NCBI RefSeq assembly: GCF_904831005.1
Contig: NZ_LR882982.1
Coordinates: forward strand, 3,596,001-3,660,000
Source of the DNA: Microbacterium hydrocarbonoxydans
Lineage (GTDB): Bacteria; Actinomycetota; Actinomycetes; Actinomycetales; Microbacteriaceae
Direction: 5' to 3'
Length of the DNA: 64,000 nt
Shown: piece by piece, positions 53,252 to 62,735 of the stretch
How the letters are laid out: each line of letters begins with the position of its first letter
Numbering within the stretch: position 1 is the first letter of the stretch
Notes under the pieces: generated by a model
Told to the model about the DNA's origin: nothing
The model's input: the letters and a program-made list of their open reading frames with translations, nothing else
Databases searched by the model: none
Translations under genes and position numbers: made by a program

Positions 53252-54655
53252 GTGACACTCCGCCTCTACGACACCCGCGCACAGCAGCTGCGCGACTTCG
53301 TGCCTCTCGACCCCGAGAACATCACGATGTACGTATGCGGACCCACGGTGCAGTCCGGACCCCACATCGGCCACGTCAGGGCGGCCCTCAGCTTCGATCT
53401 GCTGCGGCGATGGCTGACTCATCGCTTCGGACGGGTGACGTTCGTGCGCAACGTCACGGACATCGACGACAAGGTGCTCGCGAACGCCTCAGACACCGAG
53501 CAGTGGTGGGCACTGGCGTACCGCATGGAGCAGGAGTTCACGGCGGCCTATGCCGGAGTCGGCATCCTTCCGCCGACCTACGAACCGCGCGCCACGGCGT
53601 CGATCCCGCAGATGCAGGAGATCATCGCCACGCTGATCGCACGCGGGCACGCGTACCCCGCGGCGGACGCGTCCGGCGACGTGTACTTCGACGTGCGCTC
53701 GTGGCCCGAGTACGGCTCGCTCACGAACCAGTCGATCGATGCGATGGAGGCCGCGGAGGACGCGGATCCGCGCGGCAAGCGCAACCCCCAGGACTTCGCT
53801 CTCTGGAAGGGCATGAAAGACGGCGAGCAGCCGGATGCCACGTGGCAGTCGCCCTGGGGTGCCGGTCGTCCCGGGTGGCACATCGAGTGCTCGGCGATGT
53901 CGAAGCGGTATCTCGGCGCCGAGTTCGACATCCACGGCGGCGGTCTCGATCTGCGCTTCCCGCATCACGAGAACGAGCTCGCGCAGTCGACCGCGGCAGG
54001 CGACGGGTTCGCGCGGTACTGGGTGCACAACGGACTCGTGACCGTCGACGGACAGAAGATGTCGAAGTCGCTCGGCAACTTCACGCTGGCGGCCGACGTG
54101 CTCACCGAACGGGATCCGCTGGTGGTGCGCTACGCGCTCGCCGCGGCGCACTATCGCTCGAGCCTCGACCTCTCGGAGTCGTCGTGGACCGAGGCCGAGG
54201 CCGCGCTCGGGCGCATCCGCACGTTCATGGGCCGCGTGGTCCGTGCCGTCGGAGGCACCTACGGGTGGTTCGGCTCGGACCTGCCCTCGTCGTTCGAGGC
54301 GGCGATGGATGACGATCTCGGGGTGCCCCAGGCTCTGGCGGTGCTGCATGACACCGTGCGCGACGGCAACGCCGCACTCGACGCGGGCGACACGGATGCC
54401 GCCGTCGCGGCGCTGCGGGCGGTCGCTGCGATGACGGCTGTGCTGGGCATCGATCCGCTGGCGCACTCCGGCGGGTCGACCAGCGCCTCGGCATCCGCTC
54501 TCGACACGCTCGTGCAGACGATGATCTCTCAGCGCGCCCAGGCGCGCATCGACAAGGACTGGGCGGCGGCCGATCGCATCCGTGATGCGATCGCCGCCGC
54601 AGGAATCACGCTGGAGGACACTCCGGCCGGAACTCATTGGAGTATCGATGGCTAA
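53252..54655 (+). CDS. cysS: Cysteinyl-tRNA synthetase
   Basis: A 467-residue class I synthetase. The zinc Cys in YVCGPTVQS, the HIGH-like motif PHIGHVR, GWHIECSAM (second zinc Cys), HHENELAQS and KMSKSLGN are all present. Length and anticodon domain separate it from the related MshC ligase. GTG start. Overlaps rlmB. Confidence 0.97.
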   Translation: MTLRLYDTRAQQLRDFVPLDPENITMYVCGPTVQSGPHIGHVRAALSFDLLRRWLTHRFGRVTFVRNVTDIDDKVLANASDTEQWWALAYRMEQEFTAAYAGVGILPPTYEPRATASIPQMQEIIATLIARGHAYPAADASGDVYFDVRSWPEYGSLTNQSIDAMEAAEDADPRGKRNPQDFALWKGMKDGEQPDATWQSPWGAGRPGWHIECSAMSKRYLGAEFDIHGGGLDLRFPHHENELAQSTAAGDGFARYWVHNGLVTVDGQKMSKSLGNFTLAADVLTERDPLVVRYALAAAHYRSSLDLSESSWTEAEAALGRIRTFMGRVVRAVGGTYGWFGSDLPSSFEAAMDDDLGVPQALAVLHDTVRDGNAALDAGDTDAAVAALRAVAAMTAVLGIDPLAHSGGSTSASASALDTLVQTMISQRAQARIDKDWAAADRIRDAIAAAGITLEDTPAGTHWSIDG

Positions 54656-55652
54656 GCCACAGCGCCCCGGCGCAAGCAACGGCAAGAAGAAGGGCCCCAC
54701 CAAGGGCACCGGCGGACTCGGACGCAAGTCGCTCGAGGGACGCGGACCGACCCCGAAGGCGGAGGACCGCGCCTGGCACCCGGCGGGCAAGCGCAAGGCC
54801 GCAGCCGAGCGCTACGCCGCGTCCGGCGGCAAGGGCAAGCCCGGTCAGCGTCAGAGTTCCGGAGGCAGCCCGAACCGCTCCGCACGGGTGAAGGACAACA
54901 CCACCGACACCGAAACGGTCACCGGCCGCAATTCGGTGCTCGAGGCGCTTCGTGCGAAGATCCCCGCGACCGCCTTCTACATCGCCCAGCGCGTGGAGAT
55001 GGACGACCGCACCAAGGAGATGCTGTCGATCGCGACCAACCGCGGCATCCCGGTGCTCGAGGTCACCCGTCAGGAGCTCGACCGCATGGCCGGCTTCGAC
55101 GGCGTGCACCAGGGCGTCGCGATCAAGGTGCCGCCGTACGAGTACGCGCACCCGCAGGACCTCCTCGAGCAGGTCATCGACAAGGGCGAGGTGCCGCTCT
55201 TCGTGGCACTCGACGGCATCACCGACCCGCGCAACCTCGGTGCGATCATCCGTTCGACGGCGGCCTTCGGCGGTCACGGCATCATCCTTCCGCAGCGTCG
55301 CTCGGCCGGGGTGAACTCCGCCGCGTGGAAGACGAGCGCGGGCGCCGCCGCCCGTGTGCCGGTGGCTCTGGCCACGAACCTCACCAGTCAGCTCAAGGAA
55401 TTCAAGAAGCAGGGAGTGTTCGTGCTCGGCCTCGACGGCGGCGGCGACGTGCAGCTCCCCGATCTGCAGCTCGCCGATCGCCCTGTCGTGATCGTCACGG
55501 GCTCTGAGGGCAAGGGTCTCTCTCGTCTGGTCGCCGAGACGTGCGACCAGATCGTCTCGATCCCCATCTCGGCGGCGACCGAATCGCTCAACGCAGGAAT
55601 CGCGACCTCGGTCGCGCTCTACCAGGTCTCGACAGTCCGCAACGCGAAGTAA
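54648..55652 (+). CDS. rlmB: 23S rRNA (guanosine-2'-O-)-methyltransferase RlmB
   Basis: A 334-residue SPOUT methyltransferase. The first 80 residues are basic and low-complexity (KKKGPTKGTGG, GKGKPGQRQ), then the substrate-binding domain (VTGRNSVLEALRA), and the SPOUT knot with DGITDPRNLGAIIRS, VIVTGSEGKGL and IPISAATESLNAGIATSVALYQ. ATG 54648 within the cysS end fits a coupled operon. Confidence 0.95.
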   Translation: MAKPQRPGASNGKKKGPTKGTGGLGRKSLEGRGPTPKAEDRAWHPAGKRKAAAERYAASGGKGKPGQRQSSGGSPNRSARVKDNTTDTETVTGRNSVLEALRAKIPATAFYIAQRVEMDDRTKEMLSIATNRGIPVLEVTRQELDRMAGFDGVHQGVAIKVPPYEYAHPQDLLEQVIDKGEVPLFVALDGITDPRNLGAIIRSTAAFGGHGIILPQRRSAGVNSAAWKTSAGAAARVPVALATNLTSQLKEFKKQGVFVLGLDGGGDVQLPDLQLADRPVVIVTGSEGKGLSRLVAETCDQIVSIPISAATESLNAGIATSVALYQVSTVRNAK

Positions 55653-55662
55653 GGAAGAACCC

Positions 55663-56304
55663 ATGGCTCGCATCGTCGTACTCGGAGGAACCGGCTACGC
55701 CGGTCGTCACATCGTCGCAGAGGCGGTCAGCCGCGGACACGAGGTGATCGCGATCTCGCGATCCGCTCCGTCGGATGCCGTCGACGGTGCGTCGTACGTG
55801 CAGGGTTCGGCGCTCGAGCCCGCCTCGCTGGCGAGCGCGTTCGACGGGGCGGATGCCGTGGTCTCGTCGCTCTCGCCGCGCGGCGACATGACCGACAATG
55901 TTCTGGAGGCCCTGAAGGGCGTGATCCGAGTGCTCGCGGGCACGAGCACTCGGCTCGGCGTCGTCGGGGGAGCGGGCGGCAGCCTTGTGGCCCCCGGTGG
56001 TCCGCGACTCTTCGATCAGGGCTTCCCCGAGGAGTACAAGCACGAGGCGCAGGTCGGCATCGACTCCCTCGAACTGCTGGAGGGCGCCGACGCCGATCTC
56101 GACTGGTTCTTCGTGCACCCTGCCGAGGTCTTCGGGCCCTGGGCTGAGGGAGAGCGCACCGGCGAGTACCGAGACGGCGGTGACGTGATCGTGCGCGACG
56201 CCGACGGCAAGTCCTACATCTCGGGCGCAGACTTCGCGGTCGCCGTGATCGATGAGATCGAGCAGGGCAACCACCACCGCGAGCGCTTCACCGTCGGCTA
56301 CTGA
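55663..56304 (+). CDS. NAD(P)H-binding atypical SDR
   Basis: A 213-residue protein with GGTGYAGRHIVAEAVSRGHEV (NAD(P) motif) and DGADAVVSSLSPRG, similar to SDR_a5 or YwnB-like proteins and flavin reductase-like families. GGAAG precedes the ATG. Substrate unknown. Confidence 0.88.
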   Translation: MARIVVLGGTGYAGRHIVAEAVSRGHEVIAISRSAPSDAVDGASYVQGSALEPASLASAFDGADAVVSSLSPRGDMTDNVLEALKGVIRVLAGTSTRLGVVGGAGGSLVAPGGPRLFDQGFPEEYKHEAQVGIDSLELLEGADADLDWFFVHPAEVFGPWAEGERTGEYRDGGDVIVRDADGKSYISGADFAVAVIDEIEQGNHHRERFTVGY

Positions 56305-56316
56305 TCTTCATACCCG

Positions 56317-56464
56317 TCGAGCACCTCGGTCGTTGAGCGAAGCCGACGGAGTCGCCTGAGACGAAACGCGGTGAGTCGTTCTCGTACCGGTCGAGCACCT
56401 CGGTCGTTGAGCGAAGCCGACGGAGTCGCCTGAGACGAAACGCGGTGAGTCGTTCTCATACCGG
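56317..56464. repeat. Tandem duplication of a 74-bp unit
   Basis: Positions 56317-56390 and 56391-56464 are identical except for one base (G or A). The unit holds GGTCGTTGAGCG and GAGACGAAACGC, motifs of a dispersed actinobacterial intergenic repeat. It lies in the 217-base gap between convergent genes, which has no other clear feature. Confidence 0.92.
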
Positions 56465-56521
56465 TACTGCGTTGCGTCGCACCCGATTTCGCCGTGCTCG
56501 CTCGACGACCGGGCTGGGGGC

Positions 56522-57826
56522 TCAGACGAGATCGCGCCAATCGACCTCGCCCGTATCGTCCGACACGGGATGCGCGCCGGTGATCACCGGCAGGCTCATC
56601 GTCTCGGTCGGCGGACCCATGATCGTCGCCTCGTCGCGGCGGTGGCGGAGCACTTCGTTGATGTAGCTCGTGAGCACCTCGGCCAGGGGCACGGCGCGCC
56701 CCTGGGCCTGGGAGAGGTACCAGCGGTGCTCGAGCACCTGGTGGAAGACCTCCGCGGGCTCGAGCTTGGCGCGCAGTTCATAGGGGATCGCCCGCACCAC
56801 GGGTTCGAAGACACGGGTGAGCCACTCGTGCGCGTACATCTCCTCGTCGGCCCACTGCTTGGTCGACCGCACGCGGAACTCGTCGAGGTCGTTCAGCAGG
56901 CGGCGAGCCTGGTTCTCCTCGACGTCGAGCCCGGTGAGGCGGATGAGGCGGCGCTGGTGGTGCCCGGCATCCACGACCTTCGGCTGGATCTCGACGACCG
57001 TGCCGTCAGACGTGGTCGACATCGACATCTCGTCGATGTCGAAGCCGAGGGCGTTCAGACGCTCGACGCGCTCGGTGATCCGCCAGGTCTCGGCGGAGGC
57101 GAACGACTCCTGCGCAGTGAGCTCGGCCCAGAGCGCGTGATACGACGAGACGATGCCGTCGGCGATGGCGATCGCGTCGACGCCGTGTTCGAGACGCCCG
57201 CCCGCCGCCAGGTCCATGACCTCGCCGGCGATGTTCGTGCGGGCGAGGTCGAGGTCGTAGGCGCGTTGGCCGTCGGTCAGACCCTCTTCGTGCAGTTCGC
57301 CCGTCTCGGCATCGACGAGGTACGCGGCGAACGCACCCGCATCGCGCCGGAAGAGGGTGTTCGAGAGCGACACGTCGCCCCAGTAGAAGCCCACGTTGTG
57401 CAGCCGTACGAGGAGCACCGCGAGGGCGTCGACGAGGCGGTTGGCGGTGTCCGGGCGCAGCACACGCGTGAACAGCGCGCGATACGGCATCGAGAAGCGC
57501 AGGTGTGAGGTCACGAGGGCTGCGGGCAGCGGCTCGCCGTCGGCATCCGTCCGGCCGGCGATCACGGCGACGCGTGACACGCAGGGCACGTCGAGGCGAG
57601 CGAGGTTTCCGAGCATCTCGTACTCGCGGCGCGCCATCTCGTCAGTCGTCTCCTTGACGGCGACGACACGTCCCGAGAGGTCGGCGAAGCGGACGAGATG
57701 ACGGGAGAGACCCTTCGGCAGTGAGACGATCTGCTCCGACGGCCAGGAGCCCAGGGGGGTCGACCAGGGGAGGGCGAGCAGTCCGGGGTCGACCGTGCTC
57801 GCCGTGATGCGCAGCGCGTCCTGCAT
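56522..57826 (-). CDS. DUF4032 domain protein (kinase-like)
   Basis: A 434-residue protein. The N-terminal half resembles the lipopolysaccharide-kinase/protein-kinase fold (VVAVKETTDEMARREYEML with a VAVK lysine, HNVGFYWGDVSLSNTLF, AAYLVDAETGEL as the metal aspartate), and the C-terminal half is DUF4032 (RLIRLTGLDVEENQARRLLNDLDEFR). Substrate unknown. Confidence 0.88.
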   Translation of the reverse strand: MQDALRITASTVDPGLLALPWSTPLGSWPSEQIVSLPKGLSRHLVRFADLSGRVVAVKETTDEMARREYEMLGNLARLDVPCVSRVAVIAGRTDADGEPLPAALVTSHLRFSMPYRALFTRVLRPDTANRLVDALAVLLVRLHNVGFYWGDVSLSNTLFRRDAGAFAAYLVDAETGELHEEGLTDGQRAYDLDLARTNIAGEVMDLAAGGRLEHGVDAIAIADGIVSSYHALWAELTAQESFASAETWRITERVERLNALGFDIDEMSMSTTSDGTVVEIQPKVVDAGHHQRRLIRLTGLDVEENQARRLLNDLDEFRVRSTKQWADEEMYAHEWLTRVFEPVVRAIPYELRAKLEPAEVFHQVLEHRWYLSQAQGRAVPLAEVLTSYINEVLRHRRDEATIMGPPTETMSLPVITGAHPVSDDTGEVDWRDLV

Positions 57827-57850
57827 GAGACTCCTCAGATGATGGGGAAA

Positions 57851-57894
57851 AGACGAAGCGGCGCGGGCGACCGAAGTCAGCCCGCGCCGCGTCT
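57851..57894 (-). terminator. Terminator after the ABC ATPase gene
   Basis: GCGGCGCGGGC at 57858-57868 pairs with 57880-57890, with outer AGAC/GTCT pairs, in the 78-base gap between two minus-strand genes. Confidence 0.75.
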
Positions 57895-57904
57895 GTGGAT
57901 GTGA

Positions 57905-59008
57905 TCAGGCCGAGACGACCGGCTTGTCGTTCAGGCGCTCGCCCGACTCGATGTCGAACGCGTGCACGTGGCCAGCGTTCGCAGCCAGCGTGACGGTCTC
58001 GCCCGCGTTGGGGTGGCTGCGGCCGTCGACACGCGCCACGAGGTCGGCGCGCTTGCCGTTGATCTCGGTGTGGCCGTAGAGGTAGCCGTCGGCGCCGAGC
58101 TCTTCGACCAGGTCGACGACGACCGAGAGGCCCTTGCCGTCTGCCGGTCCCACCGTGATGTCCTCGGGGCGGACGCCCACGGTGACCTGTGAGCCGTTGG
58201 CGCGACCCACCGTGTCGCGGTCGAGCGGGACGACCTCGGTGCCGAAGCGGATGCCGCCCTCGGCCAGGTCGGCCGAGAACAGGTTCATGGCCGGCGAGCC
58301 GATGAAGCCGGCGACGAACACGTTGTTCGGCTTCTCGTAGAGGTCGCGCGGCGACCCGACCTGCTGAAGCAGACCGTCCTTGAGCACCGCGATGCGGTCG
58401 CCCATGGTGAGAGCCTCGGTCTGGTCGTGCGTGACGTAGACCGTGGTGACGCCGAGACGACGCTGCAGCGACGCGATCTGCGTACGCGTCTGCACGCGGA
58501 GCTTGGCGTCGAGGTTCGACAGCGGCTCGTCCATGAGGAAGACCTGAGGCTGACGCACGATGGCGCGACCCATGGCGACGCGCTGACGCTGACCACCCGA
58601 GAGGGCCTTCGGCTTGCGGGTCAGGTACTCCTCGAGGTCGAGCAGCTTCGCGGCCTCGAGCACGCGGGTGGCACGCTCTTCCTTGCCGACGCCGGCGATC
58701 TTGAGCGCGAAGCCCATGTTCTCGGCGACCGTCATGTGGGGGTACAGCGCGTAGTTCTGGAACACCATCGCGATGTCGCGGTCCTTCGGCGGCACGTCGG
58801 TGACGTCGCGGTCACCGATGAGGATGCGTCCGGCGTTGACCTCTTCGAGGCCGGCGAGCATACGCAGCGAGGTGGACTTTCCGCAGCCGGAAGGGCCGAC
58901 GAGAACGAGGAACTCGCCGTCAGCGACCTCGAGGTTGAGCTTGTCGACGGCCGGGCGGGTTCCGCCGGGGTAGAGGCGGGTGGCCTCGTCGAAAGTCACA
59001 GATGCCAT
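57905..59008 (-). CDS. ugpC: Sugar ABC transporter ATP-binding protein (UgpC/MsiK type)
   Basis: A 367-residue ATPase. Walker [11 protein letters not shown]-loop FQNYALYPHMTV, signature LSGGQRQRVAMGRA, Walker B VFLMDEPLSNLDAKLR, then the C-terminal OB-like domain typical of MalK/UgpC/MsiK. Isolated MsiK-type ATPases serve many sugar importers in actinobacteria. AAGGAG precedes the ATG, and a CCGGCA/TGCCGG hairpin at 59024-59041 lies in its leader. Confidence 0.94.
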   Translation of the reverse strand: MASVTFDEATRLYPGGTRPAVDKLNLEVADGEFLVLVGPSGCGKSTSLRMLAGLEEVNAGRILIGDRDVTDVPPKDRDIAMVFQNYALYPHMTVAENMGFALKIAGVGKEERATRVLEAAKLLDLEEYLTRKPKALSGGQRQRVAMGRAIVRQPQVFLMDEPLSNLDAKLRVQTRTQIASLQRRLGVTTVYVTHDQTEALTMGDRIAVLKDGLLQQVGSPRDLYEKPNNVFVAGFIGSPAMNLFSADLAEGGIRFGTEVVPLDRDTVGRANGSQVTVGVRPEDITVGPADGKGLSVVVDLVEELGADGYLYGHTEINGKRADLVARVDGRSHPNAGETVTLAANAGHVHAFDIESGERLNDKPVVSA

Positions 59009-59239
59009 TGTGTTTCTCCTTCACCGGCAGGTACGTGCCGGACGATCCGTAGTGATAGAGCGGCGGAGCGATCCGCCGTGACCCCTCATCGGGTCGGGAT
59101 CAGTATGGCAGATGCCGGGGCATCTGGGTATTTCTCAGCCTGGCTGGTTAACATCGATCTCGGCCGCTTTTCTGCGGCGTTCGCCGGTTCGATCGGCGAA
59201 CGGGGCCACCCTGCCCCACCGAGACTCTCAAGAGGAACG

Positions 59240-60247
59240 ATGTCGAGCGACGAGACGCCGAACGTCCCCACACCTCGCAATTCGCGTGAGGCCGTGCGGG
59301 AGAAGGCACAGAAGGTGCACGCGCAGCAGTCGAGGGCGCGCATCATGCGACGGATCATCCTCGGGGCGATCGCGATCGTCGCCGTCGGTGCGATCGGCAC
59401 GGCGGTCACGCTCGCCGTGTCCGCACAGGTGTCGAAGCCGCAGCTCACCCCGACCGGGATGGCGGACGACGGGATCCTCGTCTCCGAGATCAGTGCCTCG
59501 ACCGTGTCGAGCGAACCGCTCGACGCCCCTGCTCCCGAGGCCACCGAGACCGGCACCGAAGGCGAGGCCGAGCCCACCCCCGCGCCCACCACCGCCAGCA
59601 CCGTCGACATCCACATCTACGTCGACTACCTGTCGCCGGATGCCGGCGAGTTTGAGCGCGCGAATGCGCGTCAGCTCGTCAACTGGATCGGTGAAGGCGC
59701 GGCGACCGTGACCTACCACCCCGTGGCTCTGCTGACCGCGAGCTCGAACGGCACCAAGTACTCGCTGCGCTCTGCCGCAGCTGCGGCGTGCGTGGCCACG
59801 CATTCTCCGGCGGAGTTCTACGCGTTCAACCACGATCTGCTCGACGACCAGCCCGAGATGAACACCGATGGGTTCACCGACTCCGAACTCGCCGACATCG
59901 CCGGTGCCGTCGGCTCCGACAACGTCAAGAGCGTGCGCTCGTGCATCGAGGACCAGGACTACGTCACGTGGGCGAAGGATGCCACGGCTCGCGCGCTCGA
60001 GGGACCGCTCGTCGGCTCCGATGACCTGGTGCTGACCTCGGCACCGATGATCGTCGTGAACGGCGAGGTCTACGTCGGCGCTCTCGACGACCCGAGCGAG
60101 TTCTCGCAGTTCGTGCTCACCGTCGCCAGCGACGCCTACTACGCGACGGCGACGCCGACCCCGGCAGCCACGCCGACTCCGTCGGAGACGCCCATCGAGG
60201 CGCCGGTCGAAGAGACTCCGGCGCCGACCGAGACGCCTGCGCAGTAG
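59240..60247 (+). CDS. DsbA/thioredoxin-like membrane protein lacking CXXC
   Basis: A 335-residue membrane-anchored protein. One helix near residues 38-61 (ILGAIAIVAVGAIGTAV), a Thr/Pro/Glu-rich linker, then a DsbA-like thioredoxin domain. Where family members have a CPYC-type active site, it reads YLSPDAGEFERAN, without cysteines. The helical insert (EFYAFNHDLLDDQPE) and APMIVVNGEVYVG cis-Pro region are kept. Two other cysteines (AAACVATH, VRSCIED) may pair. Redox activity is unlikely. ATG 59240 with GAGGA is chosen over the long upstream frame. It is divergent from ugpC. Confidence 0.85.
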   Translation: MSSDETPNVPTPRNSREAVREKAQKVHAQQSRARIMRRIILGAIAIVAVGAIGTAVTLAVSAQVSKPQLTPTGMADDGILVSEISASTVSSEPLDAPAPEATETGTEGEAEPTPAPTTASTVDIHIYVDYLSPDAGEFERANARQLVNWIGEGAATVTYHPVALLTASSNGTKYSLRSAAAAACVATHSPAEFYAFNHDLLDDQPEMNTDGFTDSELADIAGAVGSDNVKSVRSCIEDQDYVTWAKDATARALEGPLVGSDDLVLTSAPMIVVNGEVYVGALDDPSEFSQFVLTVASDAYYATATPTPAATPTPSETPIEAPVEETPAPTETPAQ

Positions 60248-60279
60248 AAGGTCGCCGCGCAGCGGAGCGACGGCGATCG

Positions 60280-60492
60280 TCAGCCGCGACGGTCGTCGCG
60301 CGTCTCCCAGGCCTGCGGCTTGTACCGACGCACGTCCTTGCCTTCGTCGACCCACCGCGTGTGCGCACGCAGGCCGTGGAAGACACCGAAGCGGATCACG
60401 AGGTACGCCAGCAGCAGCGCGATGAGCACCGCCGCGATCCAGATGACGATGCCGAGGGCGGAGACGAGGGCGAACGACGTGTCGAGATCCAT
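60280..60492 (-). CDS. Small membrane protein
   Basis: A 70-residue protein with one helix (ALGIVIWIAAVLIALLLAYLVIRFGVF) and a charged tail (EGKDVRRYKPQAWETRDDRRG). It converges with the DsbA-like gene. Function unknown. Confidence 0.75.
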   Translation of the reverse strand: MDLDTSFALVSALGIVIWIAAVLIALLLAYLVIRFGVFHGLRAHTRWVDEGKDVRRYKPQAWETRDDRRG

Positions 60493-60630
60493 ACTGCGAC
60501 ACTAACGAACGGCGATACGGCCCCATCGCGTGCCGCGCGACGGAAGCAGGGCCGCAGACGCTCTAGACTCGTTCATGCACATTCGACGAGATCGGATGCG
60601 CGGAACAAGCGCCGCGGGACACCGCGGTTC

Positions 60631-60703
60631 GCCGACTTGGCGCAATTGGTAGCGCACCGTACTTGTAATACGGGGGTTACGGGTTCGAGTCCCGTAGTCG
60701 GCT
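60631..60703 (+). tRNA. tRNA-Thr (TGT)
   Basis: Acceptor GCCGACT with AGTCGGC, D-arm GGCGCAATTGGTAGCGC, anticodon loop CTTGTAA (TGT), T-arm ACGGGTTCGAGTCCCGT and discriminator T, with no encoded CCA. It reads ACA codons. Confidence 0.97.
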
Positions 60704-60766
60704 CTGTGATGTCGGTTCTGTGACCTCGGCCCTGTACGCGTCGTGGTCGAGCGGGGTGGATCGCGC

Positions 60767-60796
60767 TTGAGACACCCGCCGGCCGTTTCGTACAAT
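60767..60796 (+). promoter_or_regulatory. Strong sigma-70-like promoter
   Basis: TTGAGA at 60767-60772 and TACAAT at 60791-60796 with an 18-base spacer. It should drive the hypothetical gene at 60915 with a leader of about 110 nt. Confidence 0.75.
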
Positions 60797-60914
60797 GCTG
60801 GTGTAATCCGGCGGGCAGAGAGTGTCCGTCGACCGATTCCGTCTCCGGATCTCGGCCGGGAACGGCGCGGTCCTCTCGTCAGCCGATCACGTCACGACTG
60901 ATGGGAGTGTTGAG

Positions 60915-61238
60915 ATGTCGACGATGCCCGATCCCCGGTTCGAACTCCGGAAGGTCAATGACGCCGAATGGCTCATCCTGGATCACCGGTACGCCGCTCA
61001 CGATGCGAGGCAGACGGTCGCGTGCATCTACCAGGTGGATGCCGTCGAGGTCGACGTGCTGTGGTTGCGCGATCTTCCCCTCGCGACCTCGTACATGTCG
61101 CCCGGTGAGGTGCTGAGCGACCTGCAGCGATTCCACAATCCGCCGAGCCGCGCCACGGCACCCGTCGCGATTCCTCATCTGCCGCCCTTCGCGAAGGGCA
61201 GCGCGCAGCGGCGCGACCGCAGGGCCATGTCGGGCTGA
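60915..61238 (+). CDS. Hypothetical protein
   Basis: A 107-residue soluble protein (MSTMPDPRFELRKVNDAEW, DAVEVDVLWLRDLPLATSY). No domain is recognised. GGAG seven bases before ATG 60915 fixes the start, and the frame upstream to 60822 is taken as leader. A strong promoter precedes it. Confidence 0.7.
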   Translation: MSTMPDPRFELRKVNDAEWLILDHRYAAHDARQTVACIYQVDAVEVDVLWLRDLPLATSYMSPGEVLSDLQRFHNPPSRATAPVAIPHLPPFAKGSAQRRDRRAMSG

Positions 61239-61272
61239 CCGCCACGGCACGACGTGCCGCGGATGCTCGGGG

Positions 61273-61617
61273 TTACGGGCGGACGTCGAGGTCGAGGTCG
61301 AGTCCGGCGATGCTCCACTCGTCGTCGGTGTCGGTCTCCTGGTCACGCGAACGGGGGTACCGATGGTGGGCGCGCAACGCTGCCGCCTGCTCCGAGAAGT
61401 CGGGATCCGCGTCTGCCGAGGCGCTGGGGCCCACGAGCAGATCGTTGCCGAGACCCACGATGAGCTCGGCCGTCTCCACCTGGCCATCGACGACGATCGG
61501 GATCTCGAGGGCTTCGGACTCGCCCTCATTGGCGATCGCCGCAGCGAGCGTCACGAGAACCTCCGCGACATCGTCGGTGGTCACGAGTTGTTGGGCTGCA
61601 TAGGAGACGAGCTTCAT
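61273..61617 (-). CDS. Hypothetical protein
   Basis: A 114-residue protein beginning MKLVSYAAQQLVTTDDVAEVL, with LAAAIANEGESEALEIPIVVDG and an acidic end (DTDDEWSIAGLDLDLDV). No domain is recognised. The start at 61617 is chosen since further upstream sequence overlaps the divergent aldo/keto reductase. Confidence 0.7.
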   Translation of the reverse strand: MKLVSYAAQQLVTTDDVAEVLVTLAAAIANEGESEALEIPIVVDGQVETAELIVGLGNDLLVGPSASADADPDFSEQAAALRAHHRYPRSRDQETDTDDEWSIAGLDLDLDVRP

Positions 61618-61744
61618 GTCCCCAGCGTGGCAGCCCGCGCGGATCCGCGCCGCAGGCTTGCGGTGGGTCAGCGGAATGTGACATGCGGCCGATCTCCGGC
61701 GACACGGGTGAAATACCTCACCGCGGTCCGAGGTTGTCACGAAG

Positions 61745-62698
61745 ATGACTCGTATCGGAACCAGTGATCTTGACGTCTTCCCCCTCTCACTCGGCGGCAA
61801 CGTGTTCGGCTGGACGGCCGACCGCGACGCATCGTTCGCCGTTCTCGACGCCTTCGTCGACGGAGGCGGTGACTTCATCGACACCGCCGACTCCTACAGC
61901 TTCTGGGTGCCGGGGAACGTCGGCGGCGAGAGCGAGACGATCATCGGCGAATGGCTGGCGTCGCGCAGGCCCGCAGGGGTCACTGTGGCGACCAAGGTGA
62001 GCCAGCACCCGGACTACAAGGGGCTCTCGGCATCGAACGTGCGGAAGGCCGCCGAAGCCTCGCTCCGCAGGCTCGGCCTCGACACGATCGACCTCTACTA
62101 CGCGCACTTCGACGACGAGTCCGTTCCGCTGGAGGAGACCGTGGGCGCGTTCGCCGACCTGGTCGCCGACGGCCTCGTCCGCAACGTCGCCGTCTCGAAC
62201 TACACGGCCGACCGCATCCGCGAGTGGGTCGACATCGCCCGGCGCACCGGCGTCGCGCTTCCGGTCGCCGTGCAGCCCCACTACAACCTCGTGCACCGCA
62301 ACGACGTCGAGGAGTCGATCATCCCCGTCGCCGAGGAGTTCGGCCTCGGTCTGGTGCCGTACTACTCGCTCGCGAGCGGCTTCCTGACCGGCAAGTACCG
62401 CACGACCGATGCGCAGGGGCAGTCGTCGCCACGTGCCGGTGGCGCTGCGAAGTACGCCACCGAGGCCGGACTGCGCATCATCGACACGCTCGAGGAGATC
62501 GGTGACATGCACGGAACGTCGATCGCCGCGACCTCACTGGCATGGTTGCGCGCACAGCCGACGGTGGTCGCGCCGATCGCCAGCGCCCGCACGGTGGAGC
62601 AGGTGCCCGATCTCCTCGCAGGAGCAAGGCTCGACCTCGACGCCGATGAGGTCGAGCGGCTGAACGCGGTCTCGGAGTGGACACCGGCCGGGGCCTGA
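61745..62698 (+). CDS. Aldo/keto reductase
   Basis: A 317-residue NADPH-dependent reductase. The catalytic tetrad is visible: Asp and Tyr in DFIDTADSYS, Lys in VATKVS, and His in LYYAHFDDE. The C-terminal cofactor-binding region (TVVAPIASARTVEQV) is usual. Substrate unknown. Confidence 0.94.
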   Translation: MTRIGTSDLDVFPLSLGGNVFGWTADRDASFAVLDAFVDGGGDFIDTADSYSFWVPGNVGGESETIIGEWLASRRPAGVTVATKVSQHPDYKGLSASNVRKAAEASLRRLGLDTIDLYYAHFDDESVPLEETVGAFADLVADGLVRNVAVSNYTADRIREWVDIARRTGVALPVAVQPHYNLVHRNDVEESIIPVAEEFGLGLVPYYSLASGFLTGKYRTTDAQGQSSPRAGGAAKYATEAGLRIIDTLEEIGDMHGTSIAATSLAWLRAQPTVVAPIASARTVEQVPDLLAGARLDLDADEVERLNAVSEWTPAGA

Positions 62699-62735
62699 TC
62701 GCCCAGCCGGTTGTGCGCGGCCGGCGACGCCCTGC

